Of a DNA stretch of 64,000 nt, positions 1 to 13,984 are shown piece after piece. Source of the DNA: Thysanoteuthis rhombus (Eukaryota > Mollusca > Cephalopoda > Oegopsida > Thysanoteuthidae); contig OY735201.1 in the NCBI GenBank assembly GCA_963457665.1, positions 31,333,323 through 31,397,322 of the forward strand. Direction: 5' to 3'. Position 1 is the stretch's first letter; every line of letters starts with the position of its first letter. The notes beneath the pieces were generated by a model. It had not been told where the DNA came from, searched no databases, and saw only the letters and a program-made list of their open reading frames with translations. The translations under genes and the position numbers were made by a program.

Positions 1-149
1 ATTCAATGTCTGGTAAAAGAACATGCTAGGAGAAAGAGGCTGATTCATTAAACAGTGCATTCACACGGTGGCTGTTCTGGTTATAGAGTGAGAATGGAAA
101 TTCTGCAATTATTATGGGAGCTATTGATGATCAAATAAATAGACTAGTA

Positions 150-370
150 CTCCAACAGGAAACTATGAATCACCGCCCATATATGCTGAGTTGGAGGTGA
201 TCGATTAAAAAATTGGAAAAAGGGGTGATCAATGGAAAAGTTACTCTCACTTTTTGGGGGCTATAATAACTAAAAAAAATCTGAATTTAAAAAACAAACT
301 AACGTCCAATTTAGCATAAACTTAGATACCATATTGACCCCCAGCTTATTTTGGAGGGGAATTACGAAAA
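150..370 (-). repeat. Dispersed family B, copy 1 (inverted)
   Basis: On the minus strand this reads TCCCCTCCAAAATAAG, AAGTTTATGCTAAATTGG, TTAGTTTGTT, then TTGATCACCCC, CGATCACCTCCAACTCAGCA and AGTTTCCTGTTGGAGTACTA. The same words in the same order occur at 18165-18420 and 34590-34830. Confidence 0.55.
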
Positions 371-585
371 AAAAAATTTAAAAAAAATAAATAGATAAAC
401 ATTTTTACCTTCTCATTGAGAGAAGTGTGTATACAGAATTTCAAGTTTCTGCTATGAACAGTAAGGGACAGGCAAAGTCAGTACAGATACATATAAATTT
501 CAGAACACTGGAATAACCTGCAGCCAGTATCAGTGTTTGAACAGGCCTGTTGTGGATAATAAATGCATAATTCATTTGATGGGAC

Positions 586-616
<31 letters not shown>

Positions 617-2031
617 AAAAATTACAACTACATCACAAAAAACAAAAATTTTTCATGCACCAATTCAATTACAATTCTTAAATATTTTCATATGGTTGAG
701 CATCGACAACTCGGATTTCAGAAACTCAGTAATGAAAGAAACCTGGCTTCTTTTGAGAATAAAATAATTACGAAATTCTGTAAAAGTTTTTATTAATTGA
801 TGAATAAAATATTGTTCTTTCTGAATGACAACATTTCAAAAACATGTACATTTTTAAAGAAACCATAAACAAAATTTTCCAACAGATATTTTCTTCGTAG
901 AACCTAAAAGTGAAGGTAATTGTTTAGATGTAGTACAAGAATATTTTATTGAGACTTCATAAAATTAAACTAAGTATTTTGTTAATATTATGACACTAAT
1001 GAATTCAGGGGTATTCACGAAACTTCGTGGTGTTGATGAAAGGTAGGGATAGCCTATGCTACATTAAAAGCCCAGGAATTTCATGATACTTGGGACATCC
1101 TCAGTTTCAAAGTTGCCAAGTTTGTGATGCTCAAATGTACATAATCATTAACCTCCTCCCTCCCTCCAAAGAAAAAAAATGTCTTAATGACTTTGTACAA
1201 TGGTGGAATATGCTGATTTCCATTTGCTTTTTCCTGCAAATATCTCATTCTTATATTTACTTTAGTTGTGTTTTTTGAGAAATAAATTAAAAATTTATTT
1301 GGAACTCTAGATACTGTTGTGAGCTGGTCAAGTACCATGATTTATTCTTCATCTTTGTACATTTTCTTTTTTAAAATAGCCATCAGCTTAAATTGAGTAC
1401 TAATTCATATTTTGGGGTCACTCAGCAGTTTTCAAGGTCGAATGGGCAAACAGTTAACTTGAGAATTTGTATAAATAGAACTTGATTATCTACCTACTTT
1501 GTTGAACAGTGTTCAACCAGTTTTAGAAACACTGTCTTAGATACAATTAGTGGGACAGCTTAGCTGAAAATTTCAAGTCAATTGTGCATTTTATGATAAA
1601 AGCATATAATTTGGTGCACTTATAGTCAAAAGCATTCCAAAGAAATTTAGATATTAAGATATCATGAAATTTAAATATGATACCCATGGGAGCCATTTTT
1701 CTTCTAAGAGAACTTTTTTAATAGTCAATTTATAAATAAGTAAATTTACTGCAACCATTTACAATGAATTCAATCTTAGTTTCATTTTTCATTCTATAAA
1801 ATCTTTGACCTCAAGTGTAAGGGTGATGGTCTGCAAGATAAGCTCAAAACACTAGCTATGGTTCCATAGAGACATCTTAACATTATTTTGGCTATCATTT
1901 TCAATGACAGAATTGATGGTATTGACTAGGATATAAATCATAAGATGACAAACCTGATATTTTCAACAAGAAATATTGCTACCAAAAGTTCTTAAGAATT
2001 GCTATTCAGATAATACATGCAAGTCATAGAA
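371..2031. other. No feature besides poly-A
   Basis: AT-rich, with many stops in all frames. Apart from the poly-A tract at 586-614 nothing is recognised. Confidence 0.6.
586..614. repeat. Poly-A tract, 29 bp
   Basis: Uninterrupted A run. No LINE or SINE body was recognised upstream, so it is not assigned to a retroposon tail. Confidence 0.95.
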
Positions 2032-2515
2032 AATTCAAGATGGTGACCAAGACTGGTATGAAAATTAAACTGACAATAAAATTGCGTTAACTAGTCCGAT
2101 ATGGGTGATCTTTTAAATCATACATTTCTTATAACTTGGAGTTCAAATTTTGAACTTTAAAATTGCTCAGAAAGCTTCCTTTTATTTCACAATTCAGGGT
2201 GACCACCATGTGCAGGGTCAGATGCTGGTGTCCACGACTGAACAGATATATATAGATGGAGCTGGTTAAAAACTTCTGAAAAAACCCTTCAAGACATTCC
2301 TACCAGATGCAAGTCAGTCCAGCTATGTCTTCTAAAAATATAAAAAAGGCTGTGTTGGGCAGTGCAAGCACAAAAAAAGCTGACTTAGACTGCACAGCTC
2401 TCAATTACTGTTAAGGAGAGTGCTGAATGGACTTTCCAGTAATAGACCCTTGGTTTGATTTGTTATAGTTATCACTTATTCAGAGTTTAGAAAGTTATGA
2501 CCACCATCTTGAATT
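2032..2515. mobile_element. Inverted-repeat-bounded element, about 484 bp (family D)
   Basis: AATTCAAGATGGTG (2032-2045) and its exact complement CACCATCTTGAATT (2502-2515) bound the segment. The same CCATCTTGAAATTAT-type word, preceded by TTGGTG, recurs at 55.77 and 55.89 kb, so it belongs to a dispersed family. The interior is AT-rich without a recognised ORF. Outer boundaries and target duplication were not resolved. Confidence 0.5.
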
Positions 2516-4079
2516 CTCAATGACTTGTAATTGCATCTATCATCCAAATGGCAATTCTCCAAAACCAAGTACGGTAAATTAAATAAGTTCAACTAATTAT
2601 GTCCTCAATATCATAACCATCACTGATAAGGCAATTGATCTGAAAACAGTTGTTGCTGGTTGCCCTCTTCAAATTGGCACATGGGCGACACATTGAAAAT
2701 TCATGACAGCTCAATATCTCTTTTTTTTTTTAATGCCTCTGGCTGAAAGTGTAACAAATTATGTTTTTATCACAAAATACAATTGTTTAGCTAGGCTGCC
2801 CCACTAAATAATGATTTTACTATTGAAGAGAATACTTGATTTTTTTTTTTCAATGATGTAGACATACATGTATGATGGAATATACGAACAATGATTGGTA
2901 TTTCAAGTATGTTATAGGAACATTTTTACCTAATGATTTTTCATTTGAATGTTTGAAATTTAATGTATTTTTTCAGATATCTGTGGGAAACTGAGACAAA
3001 GATAACAGCTGTACTTAACAATTATGTTGCTGGTTTAGACATGAACTGACAGCCCTCCAAGGCATAAGAACTTAGCTGAGTTTTTTTCCCCTAAATATAC
3101 CTCAATTTCTTTGAAGATAAACTAAAAATGTATGCAATAATTTTTTTTTTTCAAATAATTGACCAAAAATATATATTTAATAAAAAGATCAAAATAAGTC
3201 TTCAAAACTCCCAAAACATTAAAAACACTGGAACAATTTTCATTAAATTTTCCATATTGACCAATTTATATGCTTCCTATATCAAGCAAAATATTTTTTT
3301 TCATGTAGCAGCTCCAAGAGGGCCATCAATGGTATCATTTCAGAACAAATTTATGAAGCTTTATAATCATGAATTATACATAAAACATACGTATATCCAG
3401 TACAAAGCCAGTTAAATACATTGACAGGGTTCAAGATCATCATAGATTTTTCAAATCTCAATTCATCACTTTCTGTACATGGGCATATCCCAAGGCTCTA
3501 CATAAGCTCCTCCTGCTCTTCACCAATGAAATTCACTTTTAGCAGATTGCACAGACGTTCTCCCTATGGATTTATTGCATGCAGAACCAATATAATGTCA
3601 ATGTAAATCTTGAATATATATCCTGCCATAGGGCAACTGGAGAAGGATCAACTCCATCATTTCTGTCTACCTCTTCATTGTTTCGATTGAAACCAACCAT
3701 AGACATACTGAAGAACTGTAATGAAAGACTGCATCTGATATACTTATACCATAGAAGAAATCAAGTCTGCCTTCAGGAAATTAGGATATTCAAAGCATGT
3801 TCTTCATTTATGAGAAAGTTGGATCTGCCGAGCCATAGGCTACTCACTCAATCCTCAATTATTTCTGTCTTAAATCTTATTCAAGAAACCAAGTGGATCC
3901 TAAACATTCCTAATTGCTCCTAAACTGCAGTAAAAACGTCTTGTTTCTGTTAACAAACAAAGTCATATCCCTACTAGCTCTTTCTTCATGGTTTAGAAAT
4001 GCTGGAAAGCTAAACAGCCAATGAATGAAGTTTTAGTTTTCTTTAAGTACAAATAAGAGCTGTTTTATAACCATAGCGT
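2516..4079. other. AT-rich, T-tracts
   Basis: Poly-T runs near 2720, 2842 and 3142. The only possible coding signal is the frame at 3579-3923. Confidence 0.5.
3579..3923 (+). other. Unassigned 114-codon frame
   Basis: The frame from an ATG near 3579 holds a mixed-composition sequence (EGSTPSFLSTSSLFRLKPTI, then KLDLPSHRLLTQSSII). Composition is less AT-rich than the flanks. No domain, splice signals or partner exon were recognised. It could be a chance frame, an old transposon piece or an exon. Confidence 0.15.
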
Positions 4080-4375
4080 AGGATTTGTATGCGGTATGAT
4101 CAGTTCATCTATATAATAATGATCTGATTTCTGTATGTTGTAAGTTGGTTACTATAAGACGGCAAAACAGCTAATCATAGCAAGATTTTCATTAGTGCAA
4201 TACACACAAAATATAAATTGTGGGGTCAGTATGTGGGCCTACCCCAATAATCAATATAATAATGATCCAATTTTCAATAAGGATAACTCGAGGTATATTA
4301 AATGCTAATTATAGAGTAGTTTGCCATAATCATCTATTTGCAAATAATTGTATAATATAATTTCTATAAATAGAA
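4080..4375 (+). repeat. Dispersed family C, copy 1
   Basis: ATAATAATGATCTGATTT (4113-4130) is identical to 19713-19730, and a variant ATAATAATGATCCAATTT follows about 145 bp later. The right side, ATGCTAATTATAGAGTAGTT then ATCTATTTGCAAATAAT, aligns with ATGTTAATTACAGAGTAGTC and TTTATTTGCAAATGCAT at 19.9 kb. Class unknown. Confidence 0.6.
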
Positions 4376-5144
4376 AATGACTTGACATCAAGTCAAACAG
4401 TCGCCAAAGCGGCCTTTAAGAGAGTTACTTACGCATAATATCAACATGGCATAAATATCTTCACACAGTTGCTTTCTGATATTAAGAAATAAAAGGCTCA
4501 ATATTTTCACAAGAGATTAAAAAGGGAGATAACAGCAAATTGTCAAGCGATTAAATAAAATGCTAATTATGTTGAATATGAAAAAGTCTTCAGTTCTGTC
4601 CCAAATGCCTAGTTAGTTACAACAAACTTGAAGAGAAAAAACAAAAAAAAATAAAAAAATAAAAACAATTCAGACCGTCTTAAGCAAAGAGTTTGGGTAA
4701 TTTTTCAAATGAATTGAAGTACTTCTATAGAATTTCATTCTTATAATGAATAGTCATTTTGCTCAAAAGCGCATCACATCTTTTCTGTTATCAGATGTAA
4801 TGCATGTACACCTTGCTCATGATAAATATGCACAGTAATTAGTAAGGAATACAATTAAGAATACTGTAGGTCTTTAATGCAAAAATTTTCGAAGAGTAAT
4901 TCAATAGATATATATAGGGAGGCTGTTTAATTGAAAACAAATATCCATAGAAATCCATTCATCTTTTGAAGGAAAACTGTCAGATCTCAACCAGCAGAAC
5001 ATCAATGCATGAAAAACTTTCAAGCTATTTCACTTGGTATCTTGAAGAAAGCATTTTAGTTATTGGCAGTAAAATCTTGACAAAAAGGAGAAAGAAACAA
5101 CCGATAAGCTACAGGATGTTTTTCAAATGTTATGTTATGTTATG

Positions 5145-5200
5145 AGAGAGTGAGAGCGCAAGAGCGAGATGAAGAGAGAGAGAGAGAGAGAGAGAGAGAG
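5145..5200. repeat. (GA)n microsatellite, interrupted
   Basis: GAGAGAGTGAGAGCGC leading into an uninterrupted GA run at 5172-5200. Confidence 0.95.
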
Positions 5201-5319
5201 CACCTTTGTAGACAAAACAGGATTAAAAAGAATAGAGAAAGGAGAAGAAAGAAAAAAATAATGAAATGAAATGGTTGGAATTGACGGATCAGAAACAGAA
5301 AAATATCTGAAGATGTGTT

Positions 5320-5336
5320 TGAGAGAGAGAGAGAGC

Positions 5337-5378
<42 letters not shown>
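5320..5378. repeat. (GA)n microsatellite with a GTGT interruption
   Basis: GA run 5321-5335, GCGTGTGT, then GA run 5342-5378. With the tract at 5145-5200 it keeps a 190-codon minus-strand reading open. That reading is Ser/Leu low-complexity and not accepted as a gene. Confidence 0.95.
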
Positions 5379-5382
<4 letters not shown>

Positions 5383-7494
5383 AAGGCTGTATAGCTTCCT
5401 TTCCCTCACTACTGCTAACCTGACTTGATTATGCAACAATACTCCAGGGAGATGAGCATCAGAATCCTGAAAAGGTTGATCGTTCATGATTGATGTGAGT
5501 ATATACAGATATATGGCACAGGGTGTGGTGGCAACAAGATGGAAGTGAGGGGGCTGACAAGAAAATGCCAGGGATTGATTGTACAGAAAGAAATAAAACT
5601 CATTATACAAGCCAGATTGACAGGATTGTAGTCTATAAAGATTTACTTTCATTTGGTGGATATCATAGAGAAATAAAATGGAGAGAGAACAAAGGAACGA
5701 TAGAGTGCACAAAGTTAAAAGAGATAAGCAGAGATAGCAAAGAAAATATTTTAGAGAAATTTTTTTTTATAGCAATGGGTTTCTTACAAAATATTTATAT
5801 TCATTCAAATATTCCAGAGCTTCTTTATCAGTATTAACTGTTAAATGCAATGCAAAAGACATGGCTGATAATTGCTATCAATAAGATACATAGCTTAGTA
5901 GTTTTGATTCAATATATTAGTAACAATTCTAAAGAAAGGATGAATAGCAGAAGAATATTAACAGCTTTCATTAATCTGGATAAAACCATCCAAGAAAAAC
6001 TGTAAGCAGAAAACCGTCTCCAAATCTGGGTACACTCGTTAGTGCTTTTAATGAGATTAAGTTAAGTTCTTTCACAAAGCAGTGATTTTGATTCTGTAAT
6101 AACTTTTGAGAAATTCGACCAATTTCAATAAAATCTATAAATTTAAAGCTGCGAAGTCAAAATGTCTCATTCAAATAACAGGGTAAGTGTTTATATAAAA
6201 TCATCGAATCCTAAAACGAAATGTGATCAGGAAGAAAAATGTGCACCTACAGAATGTCTTAATATAATTATAAGAACTTATAAAAACATTTGATAAGAAC
6301 ATTCAAATAAGATAAAATGAACAAGATAATATTAAAACAGTGGCAAAATTAAAGAATTTTAATTTACAAAGTGGGTACATGCTGCAAAAATAGCTTTTGT
6401 TCAAATGTTCTAGTTCAGTGTTTTTCAAGTTTTTATAATTATATTAACACATTGTGCAGGTATGCATTCTTTCACTGGTAAATAAGTAAAGAAAAGGGTG
6501 TTTTTTTCTATGAACGAAAAAAGTGCTCAACAAATATCTAAGATTGATTCTTCTAAGATCATTAATCATATTGCAGCATTCATAACAATGAATAATAATT
6601 TTAAAATATTTTTTTATCCATAACTTTCTATTTTTTTTGCAAGACAAGAGGGAAAATGATCATACATTTACAGAAACCTTTAGAAAGAACTGATACCTAA
6701 ATGCAAGCATAACAAAAATCCTAAATATCTTTTTGAAAAAAAAAAATTTTTCTCCTTAATAGCTGAATGAGATTAGGTGCTGTGGCAAGATGTAGGCACT
6801 TTTAATTACATGGTATAAAAGTGAATGACAGTTTATTCTTGTTTGTCTTCGCCCAAGAATGCAATGAAAAAGGGAAAGAAGCTATAGAAACAACAGTGTC
6901 ACTCAATCAAATGGAGGTAGGTAGGGCTGGGCTTTGTTGAAGAAAAAAAAAAGCACAGGTGCAATTTTGGGCTTTATAGAAAAAGAGATGACCATGCAGT
7001 AGTGTGCAAAGAATGCATTGAAAAACACCTACATTAATTTGTTGTGCAATTCAATAAAATGTACCTCAACAAAGGGAAAAATCATGCGCTTTTTTTCCTT
7101 TAGTGTGTAATTTCTGAGCACAGGGTGACATTGGAAGTTAAATACATGCAAATTGAAATTAAAAAATTGCTTTAGTCCACCTTTAAATGAAAATTAGGCT
7201 TTTAATGCATAACCATTATGCCCACAAATTTATCAAGACCATCAAAACTTCAATACTTATTCTACCCTTATAAATCAATCTAATTGTGAACATGATTTCA
7301 TTTTGTGGCAGAACAGTGTTTATTTTCAGAGAAACTGAACTATAACAAACTGGCATTATCTACCAAGCTTAGCTTAGTCTTGTACAAGACTACAGTAGTT
7401 GAGCATCAAGTGAACACTGAACAAACTGTACCAACGAATTGGTCTTCAAAATTAGCCTGCTAATTATTGCATCTAGTGGGTAACCAAACTGGCA

Positions 7495-7497
<3 letters not shown>

Positions 7498-7538
<41 letters not shown>
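7498..7538. repeat. (TA)n microsatellite
   Basis: Uninterrupted TA run of about 40 bp. Confidence 0.95.
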
Positions 7539-7539
<1 letters not shown>

Positions 7540-10500
7540 CCCAAGAACAGTTGATTATCTCAAATAGAGTGTCCATTTTTGATCTGCTACTCTTCCCCAA
7601 TAGTGTAAATCCAAGGTTAAAAACCCATCTTTTGCAGATTTGTAGAAAATAGAAAAACCATATCAGAAAAAAATTTAAGAATTATTTGGTGCTTTTTGAA
7701 CTTTTGTTACCCTTGGCAAAGGGTCAGTTTTGGAAAAAAAACTTAGGTTTCAGAAAGGGGATTCAATTTATGGTGTATTTATAATGCTAGAGTGGGCAGT
7801 CACTTTCTGTCATATTTATACAAATCAAGGCTTACATGAATATCCTTCACTTTGTTTAGAAAAATGGCACACAAATATTTTATAAATACATATTTAGAAA
7901 AAAAAAGTTGGCACGATGTAGGGTAGGTAAAATTACATACCCTTGTTTATTCAATGTAAAAAAAAACATCAAACAAATAAAAAACAATTCAATAGTTTAA
8001 TGCATTCAAAATGATAACAAAATATCTCATCTATTTATTTTCGATTTCTTTTCATTTGTACGCCATTTTCATTAGAGTGCGCAAGGGTATAAAACTTTAC
8101 AATTTCCAATTGGGGCTACTGTCTCTACATTATGTCATAATCTTCTTCAATAATTTTAAATTTGTCCAGGTCAAGGTTGGTTGCATATAAGAAAGTAACT
8201 GGAAGAAGAAGAGATAATTCATGAAGCCATACCTCTATAAGAATGACAGAAAGTAAGTGCCTAATTTAGTATTATAATTACATTGTAAATAAAGCCTTCC
8301 TCCTAAAACTAAGAGATTTTTTTCTTACAACTGACACTTTGACGAAGGTGATGAAGGTTTTATTGATTGAAAGTGTTATCTACAGATCTTAATCTTAACC
8401 ACCATTTATATCAGTAGGAGTTTTTCAAGATAAATGCTAATCACCGTACTGATTCTGAAGGGAAGATAATTAGCCGCTAAATGTGTAATGTTGCAGGTGG
8501 AATCATTTCAAATGGTTTTAGTAAAATTTTCTAGCTTTCAATACATTTTCATCAGGTTAACAGAACGTTTGGAATCTCTATATATCTGACTACAATTGAA
8601 GAAGGGTGTGCACTGTGATTACTCAGCAACTGGCCATTGTATAAAGTTGACCTTCACCAGATATAACAGTCAGCACACAAGACAGTGCAGTATCGAGTTG
8701 GAGATTATTATATCTTTCTCAATAGTTTCAATAAATCTCCCTTGACTTCCACTCTTTGGAGTCATCTAAAATATCTAAATTGGTAACACTGAAAAGAAAT
8801 AACTGAACTATTTTGAAGCTGTAGTCTGATAGGACTGAAAGAAAACTATTTTACGTGACAATCATGGCAGGCTGCTCCACACATCATAAAGTATGCCCCT
8901 GCCTAACTAACACCTAATCTTATTCAAATACATAAAGGAATACCCTGTGGCCCACTTGAGTGTCTGAATTTTTCACTCTCAAGTATAATTATTTTCATTT
9001 AGGCCAAAGATATTTGCAGAAATAATTCTATACTCAAATATTCATCAATATTTGTAGATGCTGTTTACATATCTTCTGAACTAAAAGCAAAATATCAATC
9101 AATAAAAAAAAAGAAATCAAACAATTTTTTCATTGATATTGATATCTGACAGTAAAGTGGATTCTACTCGAGGGAAACACATTGGGATCACAAATTTTGG
9201 TCCCTATTTGCGGTCATTCCTTTTTAATGGATTTGTAAAGGAAAAAAAAAAAAGAATGACAAATTTGAAAATATCATAGATTTGATTGAGTTCTTGCACA
9301 ATTCGTCCTACTAGTTATTTCTTGTTGCAACTGATTTTCCATTTAACTGGAATCAACTGTATATGATATATTTCACCTAATAAAAAAATATATGCTTAAC
9401 TTCAAAGTTAGTTAAGTGAATACTGCTGACACAGAGCTTTATACAATTTCGAAGCCAAACAAAATGGTAAAAATTTACCTGTAGCTGATCAGAAATTAGA
9501 CAAGTTCACAATTAACATGATAATCAGAAGCATTAAAATATGGTTTTATAATTTTATCCAAGCTGCAATAATGTTAGCATTCTGAGAAGAGAGTGAGGAT
9601 GATTTGAAGAACATACACAAACCGAACATATAACCGAATCAAGTGATCTAGTTAATTTAATAGAAATCCTGGAAAATAACTAAGATACATTAACATGATA
9701 AACACATCTTATTTCTATTAAATGTAGTTTCTGAAAATTCAAAAATGAAAATCTTGTAACATGATAAACCAATACACAACAGAAGTTGATATAATGTAAA
9801 AAGGCTTCTTATTAAGGATCCTAGTATATCCTTATCAAAAATCATAGGTTTATACGTGGCTTGGCAGCCAAAAGCCAATGTTGTAGGTAATGTACTAATG
9901 AAAAAAAGTAGAATCCATCTCCCTTCTATTTTCACACTTATAGTTGTTGAGGTTGGTTACAATGTTTGCCTTCTCTTCCTGCATCGCTCTTTTATAAGAA
10001 TATTATTTGATTCAGGTAAATTATTTGAGAGTTGTCAGTAAAGCCCAAATATTAAAGAAAGAATCCAATCAAGCGAATACTATGAAAGAGTCAAGTGAAG
10101 AGAGAAATATTTTTCTTTTTAGTTTTAGTCTTTTAGCTTGTGTGACTTTGAAAGCAGAATCGGTTAAACTAAGCAGTGAGAAGAAAGTTTTGCAATCTTG
10201 TGAGTCTTCATCTTAATTGGCATTCCTAGCTGAAGATGACTTACTAAACTACTTTGAAGAGCAGGCATATGCCACATTTCCTCAAGGGTTTCACGATCAA
10301 CAGCGGAATTCACAATGAATATTCACACAAAATAGTTAGAATGTCAGGCCTACAGGTAGCAAGAAAAATGTCTGATATAAGTGGTGAGACAGGGAAAGAA
10401 TGTAGCTTAAAAGCAGAGAAAACATAGACAAGAGGATGTGTGCATTACATTCCAGGCAGGCAGGCAGTTGAATGAACTAAATAAACGTTGCCTAGGCGGC

Positions 10501-11021
10501 CATCATTTCAGCTGACAAATCATCATTAATTGCTACACTTCACAATCATTACTGAACTCACTAACATAAAAGCCCCCTTCATTAAAACACTCAAAAACCT
10601 CCCAACTTTATCAGAGAAAAAAGACAGTGAAAGTTACATTACCCTCACAGCTTACTCATTTAATCCGTTTCTCGTGAACTCTTAAATAATGGCGGCAATT
10701 TATTATGCTTTTTCACTATTTAAATATTGAATGGGATGTCTGGCACACAAGTATTCACAGGGGTCAGTTGCTAACATTATTGGTTTCCACATTGGAAAAG
10801 AGAGAAAAATTTTGTGAACAAGATAGTCCTTATAGCTTTTATGAACCTTTGACTAGAAGAAAGGCAATAATCTCTCCATCAAATAAGCTTCGTCAGTTAT
10901 AACTTTAGAAGAAGGAAAGGTTCTCAACAATGAAAGACTAGACTATCCTTGGAATTTCCTATAATTGTTTTACTTGCAAGTTTTCATTGAACAGAAAGAT
11001 TAATCTAAAAGGTGTAAAAAA

Positions 11022-11425
11022 TTGATATCCAAGGTATCTCTAGTCAACCTCAAAAACCAAATCACCACAGTTCCAAAAATAGACTGTTTGACCAACCAGC
11101 TAAGCAAGCTTAATATTCTTATCTCTTTACTCTTCTGTACATCTCAGGATACTTCTTGTTACATTTGTGGGGCTATAATCCTGAAAATTTCCAGGAGAAT
11201 ACCTCCAGGTACCATCTAAAAGTATTTTCTTTGTTAAAAAAGAAGAAAAAAAAAAAAAAAAATGCCGTCTTGGGCCTCCACGGTCATTTTGACCAACTAT
11301 TTCAAAATCTTGTGCGGGTATAATTTTTTTCTTTTTCAAACAACAGATCTATTTTTCTACATAATTAGTTTGCAGGCTACAGTGATTCATTTTTGCAAGG
11401 TACAGATATTCATCAATATTGTTCA
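11022..11425 (+). repeat. Dispersed family A, copy 1
   Basis: Shares ordered blocks with 35500-35840 and, inverted, with 41530-41840: ATCACCACAGTTCC, GACCAACCAGCTAAGCAAG, TCTTTACTCTTC, CCTGAAAATTTCCAGGAG, CATTTTGACCAAC, AATCTTGTGCGGG, then ATAATTAGTT and TACAGTGATTCAT, ending GCAAGGTACAGATATT. A poly-A tract sits at 11240-11261. No terminal inverted repeat or coding frame shared by the copies was found. Confidence 0.7.
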
Positions 11426-13984
11426 TTCAAGACTGATCACAGAGAACATGGAATGTAAAAAACTTGAGTTTAGCCACTTATAATAATTCAAAACCAAAGA
11501 TTGATATAAATCAAAGCCAATGAGAAAAAACTTGATTAGTTCGATTTTCTGCTTATCTATTTGAAGAGTAAGATATGCAGTTCAAGTGGCAGATAATAAG
11601 AAAAAAGTATTGTAGCAGTAAAATAACTTCTTCCCTTCATCAGTAACCCAGTAATCAGGCACCTGCCATGGTATGATGAACAAGTCAGTTTCACAGATTG
11701 ATTCACTACTTGAATTCTTACTTGGTGCTTTCAACTACCATGGCCTTGAGTGTGGCGAAGCTAAGTTTAATAAATAAGTAAGTTACCCAGCAAACAAGTA
11801 TGTAGACAAAATATATTTGATAGGTGAGATGCTTTTGTGGGTCCGGGGTTGTCAAGAATTAGCAAAGGGAAAGTGATGATGGATAATGTTTATGTCATAA
11901 GTGACACATATTTGTCAGTAACTCACTCTTCAGGAGGTTACATGCTATAACAATTAGTGTATGGAAAGTTACATTTAAGCCTATTTTAAAAGGCTACACA
12001 CAAAGCCATTATCATCACATTCCACAAGTGGAACAGAGTCAGAAGACTGTTCCGCCTCCTAATTAACTCAAGTTTTCTCCCCATCACGACGCCTTTATAC
12101 TCAACAATAGAATAAGCCAACCGGAACATCTCCAGATTACACGATAATAACAAATCAAGCCTCAACATTATTCATTTATTTTTATTAGATGAAATATTAT
12201 AAATCATTGATTTTTTTCTTTTTAACTTCAAATTTTGTCCTTTGCTCTTTATTGTATCAAAAAGCCACAGAAAAAATGATGTAGGTAAATAGGAGTCAAA
12301 AATTAATAAAATTCCACAACTTCTTTAATCATAATTTACTTTTAAATGGTGTTTAAATACTGGAATCTCTATAATATATTAATTTTTTTTTTTTTTGCAA
12401 CACTCTTACATTAATATAGATTCCATTTAGCAAGTGGTAAAAATACAGATTGAAAGCCATGTAATTTCATTATATTATCTATCAGCTGAATTGAAAACCT
12501 GGAGAGCAAAGAATGTGTGTGCATTCAATAATATTGTTGAGAAGCTCTCTGACTAGTTACATTGAGAGTGTCAGGAAGGGCTATAAATTCAATTTTCATC
12601 CAAGAAAAAATTTTCTGTTCAAAATCTACATGTACAAGGGATTCAGTTGTTGAAGGTAAAAAAGAAAAAAAAAAAAAAAAGAGAGAAAGTTGAATTTTCC
12701 CAATCAATATACAAAATTCCCTGACATTTTGAACTATTTTGGGAAATCTCAAAAACTCCCGGACAATTTGTAAAATTCCCTTGACTCTAAGAAATTTATT
12801 CTTTCTCCAACATTTTCCTGACAGGTAAAAACCTTGTAATTTAATATAATATATATATTGCCAATATTTTACCTCCAAAACAGTCAGTGCAAAAAATGAC
12901 GAATTACTTATTGACTAACAGATCCCTTGGAGATTTGCACTTTTACATTATGACTGATTTCCGGATCATTTCAATGAATAAGAAGAATAAATTATAATTT
13001 GATCATAGGTATTACTCTGTTGACATGAAACTACAAGGTTTTCCCCCTCTTCAGATGGAAAAAGTATAGAATTGCATGAATAGTAATGAGCGATATCTCC
13101 ACTATTACAAGTAAACAAAAACAGGAAATACTAAGTGCGCCCCATTCCCTTGTGGCCTGCTTAGGGAATACATATTTTTTCTATAAAATTTTGACACCAA
13201 TATATTTTATCAAATAAGAGTGAATTGTTTACATCAGATAAAAAAAAGGTCCGACTTGAAATATTGATCTTATTCATGCTCTTATACACCATGTTCTCGA
13301 GAAACTCTGGACAACCTTGCTCAACAAATCAAAAGCAGGCTAGGAGTTAGATTCTATCTGAGTGTAGCTAATATCTATTAAAAAGTATCAATGAAGTCTA
13401 TATCCCCATTAATGAGATAAATCTGGGAAAAAATGCTTTGTTACATACTCAAGTAGATAAATGCACAATTTTTTCTAGCAATATACTTTTTTACTTTTTA
13501 GATGTTAGAAATAATATTGGTTTATCTAAAAATATTCAAGATTACAAAAATTTTTTTTCTCTTCCTTTATATCAAATTATGGTATTTTGAAAAAAAAAAT
13601 ATTTTTCTGCTGTCAAGACCTTCAGAGAAACTCTGAATAATTGATATTTAGATGACTACATTGAGATGCCAACATGCATTGGCTACTGAGTGCTTGCATG
13701 CTAGAAATTGAATATCCATCATTTTCTTTAAAAAAAAAAAACCTGACATTGTCTTTGTTAGATATCAACAGTACAAGTTTGTAAATGTAAATTTTTAATT
13801 GACTAAAACTAAAAAGAGGAAAAACAAAATATACACAAAAATGGATTATTACAATACATGACCCATCACTGTATACATGGACAAATCTAATCTGCTAATT
13901 TGATTGAAACTTGAATCTAATTGTATACAACTCAACTACCTCCAAGATTTTTTGAGTGGTGTCTGCAACATGAAAGAGTTACTC
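11426..13984. other. AT-rich, nothing but the TTCCCTGAC element
   Basis: Poly-T and poly-A runs at about 12384, 12660 and 13730. No recognised coding or bounded repeat outside 12640-12885. Confidence 0.5.
12640..12885. repeat. Internally repeated TTCCCTGAC element
   Basis: After a poly-A tract (12660-12680) the word AAATTCCCTGAC recurs in diverged forms: AAAATTCCCTGACATTTTG, AAAACTCCCGGACAATTTG, AAAATTCCCTTGACTC and ATTTTCCTGACAGG, spaced 22 to 50 bp apart. Repeats built on this word are widespread in invertebrate genomes. No coding content. Confidence 0.45.

Larger units (their letters stand above)
4376..11021. other. AT-rich DNA with microsatellites only
   Basis: Holds the GA tracts at 5.1-5.4 kb, the TA tract at 7.5 kb and several 8-12 bp A or T runs. 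I see no gene or bounded element in the remainder. Confidence 0.5.

Noticed and set aside
5140-5712. 190-codon minus-strand frame
   Set aside because: Carried mainly by the two GA microsatellites. The remainder has no recognised domain.
6414-6435. CAGTGTTTTTCAAG as a possible hAT left end
   Set aside because: No matching right end within a plausible distance.
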